Below are positions 54,000 through 64,000 of a DNA stretch of 64,000 nt, piece by piece. Origin of the DNA: Lates calcarifer (lineage: Eukaryota; Chordata; Actinopteri; Centropomidae). Positions within the stretch are counted from its first letter, which is position 1. Each line of letters begins with the position of its first letter. The DNA lies in NCBI RefSeq assembly GCF_001640805.2, contig NC_066851.1, positions 11,893,550-11,957,549 on the forward strand, written 5' to 3'. A program made the translations under genes and the position numbers. The notes under the pieces were generated by a model. It was not told where the DNA came from and ran no database searches. It saw only the letters and a program-made list of their open reading frames with translations.

Positions 54000-54180
54000 T
54001 TTCTGTGGACCCCCTCCCCGTGAGACTCACAGACCATGGGCTCCTGCTGCGAATGGGATATTGTTCTGGGCTCCAACAAAGCTGTTTTCACCCTCTTCAA
54101 TATTACAGGAGGAGTTACCTGATACCTAACAATCAGCTAATCCACTGCCCATGGCGACGAGGTCACCTGTGCACAGGTAA
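54000..54180. promoter_or_regulatory. Candidate six1/six4 enhancer with SIX/OTX-like sites
   Basis: Within about 60 bp lie TGATACC (54120-54126; a SIX-type GATACC core), CTAATCC (54137-54143; K50/SIX-type TAATCC core) and the E-box CACCTG (54164-54169), in evenly composed DNA 5.3 kb upstream of six1. The surrounding 180 bp lack repeats. Co-occurrence suggests an enhancer open to SIX auto- or cross-regulation; this is inference. Confidence 0.35.
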
Positions 54181-54309
54181 CTTTATCCTGGTAGCCTGTC
54201 TCTCCCTCCCTTTCCCGCTAGTCTCTCCCACTTTTTTTCTTCTCCCTCTCTCTGTGCCTCAACAGTGAGCACAGACAAACAGCCTCTGTTTATTTAGGTC
54301 ATCAGTTAG

Positions 54310-54600
54310 ATCATATATAACTCCTCCAGCCGGGATCCGCTGAGAGGACAACTCCTATAATCCACCACAGACACGCTGTGAATAAAATAAAATCCCCCGC
54401 TGTTCGTCCATTTGTCAAACTTTCTCTCCATCTTATCTCTCCACACTGGTTTGGTCGGGTGCCCACTGAGCGAACAAGTCTTGGGTGGAAATTCATGAAT
54501 TCACAGTGAATCCCCTGAAGCCATGAGAGGAGTACAGGCTCTTTTCGGGATAGAGACTCTGCGTCTGTGAGTGACAGCACCTCAGATTCATTCTTCCACA
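54310..54600. promoter_or_regulatory. Candidate conserved noncoding element
   Basis: Nearly 300 bp of dense sequence with a CTTATCTCTCC GATA-type motif near 54431 and GGAAATTCATGAATTCACAGTG near 54488. It is bounded on the right by a G-run (about 54611-54626). A 215-codon open frame on the minus strand overlaps this block but shows no protein family features. Confidence 0.25.
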
Positions 54601-56709
54601 TGTTAAAATGTTGGGGGGGGGGGGGGGCTGTCCGGCCTTTGCTCAGGGAAAAGGGCCATTGGGTTGGACTGAGCCGTAGGGAGCTGCAGGACCCCCCACC
54701 CCAAAAAAGAGCTTTACCTCTGGAAATCTCGTTGCTGTTTATTTGAATTACAGGGGCTGAGATGAGAAAAGGAGGGCTAATGAACTCCAGGTTGCCAGGC
54801 ATGTGCAAACGATCACTGCAGGTTTGCAGAGAGCAGCGCCAGGCTTGCTGGATTACTGCATGCCACCCCCACCCATCCCACCCCCCAGTCCTCACAGTTT
54901 GGCTACATAGGGCCCTTAAATGTTGAAAAGACATGTGCTTTATGTCTGTAACTTCCATTCATTATAGGCATGTTTTATCCCTAAAATCTCAACAAACCCT
55001 CAGAGATCATTCCTTAATTTTATCAGTCATCTTAAAGCTAAATTTGTTAGAAAGAACTAAAAATGTCTGTTTTATGTTTTTATAAATATAAACTTTTATT
55101 GCAGTATGGAGATTTAGAAAAATACATTCACATAATTTCAGATAACAAACATATCATTCAAACTAAGATAAAAAAAACAAAAACAAAACAAATGACCATC
55201 AGTTTACTATTTGCCCACGACTCATTTTTGGTATATTACATTAAAGCACTGAGGAAACTGTCACTGAAATGTCCATTCAAATTGATGGGATCACGTTGTA
55301 AATCCTGACAGGTGAAGGTGTTGCTCATCCTCTAGTATGAAGACATGTGACGCACTGATAGATGTGCATGGTATGACTTGGCTGTGAGGCTGAAATGTGC
55401 TATTACGGTCATGTATGACAGCGAGGAATTAGGCTCCTGTTGTGAAAAGCACCGGACACACTTGACAAATGGGCTCTACATTCTCCTTTCTTTCTCTCAT
55501 CTGACAACCAACAAGTGTGCCAGTGATTGTAGCGGCGGAGGAGGAGGCAGGGGCGGCGGTGGTGGTAAATCTCTGAAGCTACATTGTCGCTGCCTGCACA
55601 CCAACACAAGAGCTATGACTGAGCTTACTTTCGGTATTATTCACAAAACAAAAGTAAAAAGGCACTATTGTCCAAAACATTATGACGCCATGCAAAGAGA
55701 AATTATTACAATCCCTCTCCAGTTTAAGGTGGGACTATTAAAAAACCAAAAACAGATTTGTCCTCTTATTCACTTCTAACTTCTGTCCCTTTGTTCCTTA
55801 TACATTTCAAAAGCATACACACTGTAGATGTTTGTATCTGGCTTTATAGAAAAATATCATTCATGATTACTGACATTTGGAGAGACACATCAAAATGAAA
55901 CACGATATAGTATAGCATCATCACATCTAGAGTATGCAGCATTATAAACAACATATGATGGACAACATGTGAACCGACAGCGTGACCTCTGCGGTCATCA
56001 GTCATATCTTGGTCTCACAGGTTGACGATGAGGCTCGAAATAGGAGTCATTGCTAAAATAGTGTGCATTTGTTGTTGTCGCACTCGACAAACCCTCCAAT
56101 GCAAACATGAAGGCCGGACGTGTACATAGTAATGTCATTGTGGTAGTGCAAATGCCAAAACAGACCAATGCCATTGTGTATTTTACGTAGCAGAAAGGCA
56201 CATTCATCTTAACTCTAGTCCCGTATTCAACACTCCCTAGTTCATTTGGTGTGATATAAAACACAACATCAGAGGTTTTTGCAGTGACTTGAGAGGCAAT
56301 CAGAGAATTTAAGGTGCTTACTGAAGGACACTTTTCCCTAAATCAGCAGCTTTCTGTGTCTAATAACCCATTATTCTCTGTATGTGTGTGTGCAGTCCTT
56401 CAGTAAAGCTCTTGCTGTTTAACTGATCGTCTTCACAGAGACTCTCTCTCCCTCTTCCCCCCCTACTGAATGACCTTTTTGGTTTGAGCCAGATGACGCA
56501 TTTAGTTTTGGAGGAACATCCTGGTCACATGACTTGAGGCATTCCAGCACCTGCTTCTGCAGATCAAATCCACTCAACAGGAAGTAGCAGGTGTTGTCTA
56601 TAAAAATGCATTTAAACATGGCTCTAACACATACTGCGACTTCTTCGGTTTGCAGTTGTAATGTTTCATCTCACGAACGGGGGCTTTTAAAACATGTTAT
56701 AGACTTTTT

Positions 56710-56715
56710 TTTATT
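56710..56715 (-). terminator. six4: six4 candidate polyadenylation signal
   Basis: AATAAA on the minus strand about 216 bases after the six4 stop. Use is inferred. Confidence 0.4.
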
Positions 56716-56930
56716 TTTATGATAAACTGATAATGCCCACCCACAGGGCTCCCTTCTGATTAGAGTGCATTGTAAAAGTCAAATGAATGCAAATAATTTA
56801 ACATTTAAAGGAAATGAATGGTAAAAAAAAAAAAAAAAAATCCACACACACGCTCACACAAAGGTAAAAAGATTCACCATATCGCTGCTTGGGAGGACAC
56901 GAGTGCTTCTGCAAGGAGACTAGTTTGAGG

Positions 56931-58006
56931 TTAAAGGTCAGCCATGTCCTCATCCATCTGCACTGTCTGTAGTTTGGCCAGCTCCTTCCCCTCCACAGCC
57001 TCCATCTCCCCACACATCGCCCGCACCATCTCATTCACGCCTCCTGAGCCCGGCCCGTCCACTTTGTTCTCTGAAAGGTTCATATAGTCGCTGTTCATGC
57101 CGGGGCCCATCAGGTGTGAGGGCGGAGGCCCCCTGACCTCGTGGGCCCGGAGGTACTCTGTGGGCTGGAGGTGGTGGCCGCTTGGGTCAGTTTGGGCCAT
57201 CAGGGGCGTGCTGACGGTGAGGGTGGTGTAGACCTCCGGCTCGGGGCTGGACGAGGTAACGGTGGGGACCTCGCCGGTCGAGGCGGGGCCTTGGCTAGAG
57301 GGAGCCTCTTCTGAACTGGGGGTGGTGTAGCTGATCTGACCGTTGGGGTCCAGGTGAAGCCCGTGGTGGTACGAAGAGTAGACACCTCCCTCCAGAGGCT
57401 CCTTCTTGATGGACGGCTGGCCGGCGTTGCTCATGCTGTAGAGGACTGTGCTGTGGTGCAGAGACGTCATGGTCAGCTTGTCCTGCTGCTGGAACGAGTC
57501 GTCGCTGGAGGAACTCACTGCTACATTGTTCAGAGGCATCGTACCTGTGGTAAAACAATGACAGATCAGTACAGTATCTCTACCTCCAGTTCAGATCCCA
57601 TTCCCACTGCTGGATCTCCTTCTCATTCCTCACAGTATCATACAGTTTGTTTCATTAAGAGCAGGCCTTGGCCCCAAAATTGCTGTTGTGTGTCTCACAC
57701 ACTTTGCGTTCTTTAAGCTCGACCCCACCGGTGCCCCAGAGAATGAACGCAAAACTCTGCCAGAACTCAACAGCACGCTGCAATTTTCTGTTTTTCCTTA
57801 TAATTCATCCTGGTGTAGATTCTCTGCTTTCTGTCAAACTAAGTGCTGTAATGGCTTATTCCCTGTTAGTACGTTTCGTGGCCTCTGATTGTCTGAAACA
57901 TATTTCTCCACCTCCCTGCTCTGCAGATCAAGAGTGCAGTGATGATGAGTGATGGTGACTTCAGAACTTGTTTTTATTCATCTCTGGGGTTTTCAAAGGA
58001 GGTGTA

Positions 58007-58046
<40 letters not shown>

Positions 58047-60092
58047 GGAGAGGGGGAGAGAGAGAGAGAGAGAGAGAGAGGGTGTGGGGCCCTTCCCTGT
58101 TTCTTCTGCTCTGTGTTATGTGTAGTATCAGCCCTTTGGGCTATGGCCCAAATGCAGACAAGCCAAGAATAAAGCAGCTCAGATATATTGGGTGGACGTA
58201 GTAGAGATCTGTTGACAAACCACCAGGGACGTGCAGTCTTGCACTGGAACATCTAAGGAGGGCAAAGAGCACCACTGACCTGCTATCACACTAAAAGAGC
58301 AAGATACAAGATCTATTTTGTGATATAAGACTAGATAGATTTGATCTGGAGTCAGTTTATCCTGATGCTGTGGTAGATCTTATTTTTGTCTTCTGTTGGT
58401 CTTAAAGCCTGCAGTAATGTAACAGCATTACTTTAAAGCAAAATTGTTGTATTTATCCAACAGATTAAATGGTTGAGTGAATGCCTCTAAACGTATAAGC
58501 ATTATATCTTCATTATTAGACAACAGCTCACACTCCTTATTAAGAATTAATGATGACAAGTCATTAGTCACCAGGTCAAAAATACTGTGATATTCTGTCA
58601 TTGTTACGCATCTTTGTCTCATTATGTAGTAATACATTTCTCAAGCTATTATAAGTATGTAAGCTGTAAAACTGAAGAATTTTAATCAACACATCACTTC
58701 CTGTACCCACCTTGTTGTGGGATTGTTGAGGCAGAGGAGACAGAGGAGAGCTGCAGGGGAGGAAGACCTACGTCGCTGTTGAGTAATGAGCTGCCATCAC
58801 TGTCAGAGACTCCACTCGGTACCTGGACCAGACTGTAGCCGCCCAGCTGCAGCGCACCTGACGAGGAGCTGAACGTCAGCACGGACGAGCCCCCGTTCTG
58901 GGCAGCCATGGTGTGGACCCCCTCCAGCTTCACCTCGGCTCCGTTCACGCAGCCGGAGTAGGGGGCGTACTGCAGGCTCGAGTCCTCGGCAGAGCCGCCC
59001 AGTCCTTTCTCCTGCCCCGTCTGCATCTGCATGTCCACTCCGGAGCTCCCCAGCAACACCCCACCAGACGGCCTCAGGGGGTTGAAGGCCAAGGGCTGGA
59101 TGCCCAGATTGAGCCCGTTGAAGAGGATGTTTCCAGGCGTGTGGAGGTAAGACGAGCCACCGTTGTGAAAAACGGTGGGAGAGGTGTTACTGGTCACTAG
59201 GCTTCCGTTGTAGAGGCCGCCACTGCTGGATCCAGGGGGCATCTTGATGTCCCCAATCTGCTGGATGACCACCCCACTGTCCAGAGGCCCCGTTTGAATC
59301 CCATGGGTGATCACCCCATCTGAGGAGTTAGAGAGGGGCCGGGGTGACAGCTCCTCCTGGCCTTTACTAGACTCATCCTCTGTGCTGTGGTTTCCATCAG
59401 ATTCACTATGAAAAAAGGCAGAAAGAGATGACGAATTGTGTGTCACAAAACAAAGGGAAACAGGAGGGGAATCATTTGTGGTAAATTATTGTTAGAAGTT
59501 GACTTTGCTCCAGAATGGAATAAGATTGTGTAAATGTGTGAGTTACTGATAAAGGCATTAAGTGCTTTTCTTCCCTTTGTGTAGTTTTTTGGGAAGGAAG
59601 ACACACTCTAAAGCACTGTTACAATTAGAGAGCATAAACCAGTATAATGGCGTTTATTTCCTTTCCACCCACATCTTGCCTGTAACCCAGAGCAGACAGA
59701 GTCACATTTGTTGCTGTGTTATTACAGAGCTTTTGAAGAGCAGGCTGTGTTTGTGAATGTGAAGCCCTCTCTTACCTCATGGAGAGTTGCACTGACAACA
59801 ACCGACCAACACCAACAACCGTGCAACCATTTGGCGCAATAAATTCTGGCGTGACAAAACGCCAGCACTGGTGGCAAGACGGAACAAATGGCTGAAACCA
59901 TTTATTTGTTGTTCCCCTCAAATTCAAAAAATGGAAAATTATCTCTAACCCCCTTATTTTTCAGCTTTCAGAAAGCCGCAGCCTTTAAAAAAACAATATG
60001 GACGTAGCTGTTATACTTTGTTTATTAAACCCCCTCCTTTTAAAAGACTGATTAAAACAGCTGCACCCCCCTTTCCTCCCTCAGCGCCCCCC

Positions 60093-60153
<61 letters not shown>

Positions 60154-60335
60154 CACTGAAACATCCAAACCCCCCACTTTCAGGAGAAGCTATAGAGCAA
60201 GACACAAGTTACTGCAAAAGTGAGACGATCCAAAACATCCACAGGTTATAAACACATTAAAACACTGATTCAGAATAATTCTAGTCGCAATTTGAAGGCA
60301 GCCTGTGATGGTTTGTGTGAATACGTGCGCGCGTG

Positions 60336-60407
<72 letters not shown>

Positions 60408-61899
60408 GGGTCACCTCCACCAGGTGCGTCAGCTTTGTTCACAGAGAGGGAAACATGAAAGAAGGCAAAATTCAGTCTGTTTGTGTGGGAAGATTATGAA
60501 ATGAAACGCAGGAGCTGGTGGAGCCTCTTTGGTCTGAGAGAGGGGGAAAAAATGTGATTATGAAAATGATTTATGTTGGACTGGGGACTCACGCACGCGC
60601 TAGTGTGTTTGTAGGTTCGTGCACGTTTACACACACGTTATTAATACACGAGAAGAGGGGATTAAAACACCTTCTCGAGTCAGTTTTGAATAGTTTCTTC
60701 AGGAGTTACACTCTGTGTGTGTCTGACAGCCGAGGCACTGGAGTGTGTGGAGTGAAGTTACTATGTTATTTAGTTGCTTATGGTTTCCATGCCCCATAGC
60801 ACCAACACACTTGAAACCGGATCTGAAAGGCAACCGCTTCATATTTCAAAACATTAAAAGCGTGCTCCAAAGCCTTTTTACGCATTCTTTTTTTTTGTTT
60901 GTTTGTTTCTTAATTAGAAACACTTAATGATTCACATCGTCGAGTCTTAAAAGTTGAGTCCGACGGGAGATTATGAAATACACTCAGCACTGTCAGTCAC
61001 TGACTTAAGTGTGAATGGTTATAAACTAGGCACCCTTCAACGAAAAAAAAGCTTTCGAATACTTTGTTAAATTTAGCCCGAGTGTATTTCAGTGCACGCT
61101 GCACTCAGAGAATTGTTTGTGATAATTTGAAGTTTGTGCGTCGATTGTTCCTTTTGTTGCCTCACCTTTTTGATTGTGCCTCGGACGGGTTTCTGTCTCT
61201 CTGTCTCCTGTTTTTGAACCAGTTGCTGACCTGGGTCAAGGAGAGTCCTGTAATCTTGGCGAGATTTCTCTTCTCGGCGGGAGACGGGTACCTATTCTGA
61301 TTATACAGATCCTTAAGCGCGTTTCGAGACCTCTCCTTGAAACAATACACAGTCTCCTCGCCGTCCCAGATAGTCCTGGGGAGAGGGTACTTTCTCCGGA
61401 TCCGGTACTTGTCCACGGCGCCCAGGGGTCTCCCCCGCGCCTTCTCCGCCTCGGTGTACCGGGCCTTGTACCACAGATCTTGCAGAAAGGTGTGGTTGGA
61501 GGGACTGAAACTGTGGTTCTCCAGAATACTGTACAGCTCCTGATACCGAGCCTGGTGGAAAGCGACGAGCGCTTGGGCTTTCAGGATGCTTTCGTTGCCG
61601 CGTAGCAGGTCGCTCTGTGGCAGGGACCACAGGAACCTGGCCAGCCGGTCCACATTGCCTCCCTGCTGCAAAGCCTCGCAGACACACGCCACTTGCTCCG
61701 GGGAGAAAGCCAGAGAGGAAGCGGCGCTCACCAACAGCTCCGTGCGCACCGCGTCCGTGTTGGGAGTCGTGCGCTCCATGGACAACTCCGCCGCGTCCAG
61801 CGCCACAAACTTGATGCACTCCCGCTTATCCACCTCCTTCACATTTTCCCTCTTGATGTCATTTGCTGTTGTGACTTCTCCGGCAGAAGAAGAAGACAT
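56931..61899 (-). CDS. six4: Six4 homeobox transcription factor
   Basis: Minus-strand coding exons are 61899-61166, 59405-58711 and 57544-56931, joined AAAAG|GTGAGG to TTTCATAG|TGAATC and CAACAAG|GTGGGT to TTACCACAG|GTACG, giving 680 aa (human SIX4 is about 781). Residues 1-64 form a fish-like variable N-terminus; the SIX domain is about 65-175 and the homeodomain about 178-237, containing [18 protein letters not shown]. Exon 2 opens with [16 protein letters not shown] and is rich in G, S and N; exon 3 is rich in S, T and P and ends [18 protein letters not shown], the conserved Six4 C-terminus in the transactivation region. Two psi-K-x-E motifs (VKLE 403-406, IKKE 522-525) could be SUMO sites. 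Six4 partners with Eya proteins and overlaps Six1 in muscle and placodes. It is tandem with six1 and head-to-head with mnat1. Confidence 0.96.
57545..58710 (-). other. six4 intron 2
   Basis: A 1.17 kb intron containing a (GT)n-(GA)n tract at about 58006-58080. No exon or regulatory block stands out. Confidence 0.85.
59406..61165 (-). other. six4 intron 1 with opposed dinucleotide repeats
   Basis: A 1.76 kb intron. On the plus strand it holds (CA)29 at 60095-60152, then 186 bases later (GT)16 at 60339-60370 directly joined to (GA)16 at 60371-60402. CA and GT tracts in one transcript are complementary, so the pre-mRNA could fold on itself. No other feature is recognised. Confidence 0.85.
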
Positions 61900-63775
<1,876 letters not shown>

Positions 63776-64000
63776 TGAGTATTTACATCTGACAGCTAAA
63801 GAAAGCTCAGAGTGAGGCAAATTTCCACCACAACACGACGATGTTTTGGCTTCAAACTGTGCAGAAAGACACACACCAGCACAATAAACTCCTAAAGCAG
63901 GCGGTTAAGTCTTATTTTAAAACTATTCCCGCCTGTTTTAAGCTTTTTATCCTCCCTCAGTTCTTAATATTCGGACGTTAAAGAGGTTTGACACATTTTG

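Larger units (their letters stand above)
49211..56709. other. six1 - six4 intergenic region
   Basis: About 7.5 kb upstream of six1 and downstream of six4, without a recognised gene. It holds (GA)n at 49850-49890, a 43-base T run at 51460-51502, two (GT)n tracts at 53056-53078 and 53183-53208, a 16-base G run near 54611, and candidate regulatory blocks at 54000-54180 and 54310-54600. Splice-like signals around 53281-53617 are discussed under findings. In tandem six1/six4 arrangements this interval is expected to carry enhancers shared by the pair. Confidence 0.5.

Noticed and set aside
54311..54958. 215-codon minus-strand open frame between six1 and six4
   Set aside because: Passes through a G-run and low-complexity DNA, with no recognisable protein features.

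Overview
This is vertebrate genomic DNA, almost certainly from a ray-finned (teleost) fish. It carries intron-bearing genes, long AT-rich spacers full of (CA)n, (GT)n, (GA)n, (GATA)n and (TTA)n microsatellites, and two diverged copies of a dispersed repeat I know from many teleost genomes. The securely identified content is the SIX homeobox cluster six6 - six1 - six4, followed by the first exon of mnat1. Order and orientation (six6 +, six1 -, six4 -, mnat1 +) match the human 14q23 cluster SIX6-SIX1-SIX4-MNAT1. I cannot tell from sequence alone which of the two teleost cluster copies (a or b ohnologs) this is.

Layout. Positions 1-25.6 kb hold no gene I recognise. They contain three near-perfect long hairpins (169-237, 12999-13038, 22834-22908), several stretches that read like conserved noncoding DNA, and three splice-flanked open segments that may be exons of unidentified genes (minus strand 1260-1350; plus strand 10180-10263 and 15748-15823). 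six6 occupies 26109-28038 in two coding exons (245 aa). Its promoter has three CCAAT motifs and a tandemly duplicated 43-bp block. From 28 to 47 kb lies the convergent six6/six1 spacer, with candidate enhancers, two old DNA-transposon-derived repeats and one possible signal-peptide exon. six1 is at 48775-47081 (two exons, 284 aa). The 8 kb between six1 and six4 holds candidate enhancers, including one at about 54.1 kb with SIX-, OTX- and E-box-like sites. six4 is at 61899-56931 (three exons, 680 aa). A 1.8 kb spacer separates six4 head-to-head from mnat1, whose exon 1 is at 63686-63774; the rest of mnat1 lies beyond the window.

Together the three SIX proteins are nuclear transcription factors. 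Six6 acts in eye and forebrain/pituitary development. Six1 and Six4 work with Eya and Dach co-factors in placode, muscle and kidney development. mnat1 encodes the MAT1 assembly factor of the CDK7-cyclin H kinase in TFIIH and is a housekeeping neighbour. Gene calls rest on direct reading of the proteins and splice sites. Enhancer calls are inference from sequence texture and motifs and need cross-species alignment.
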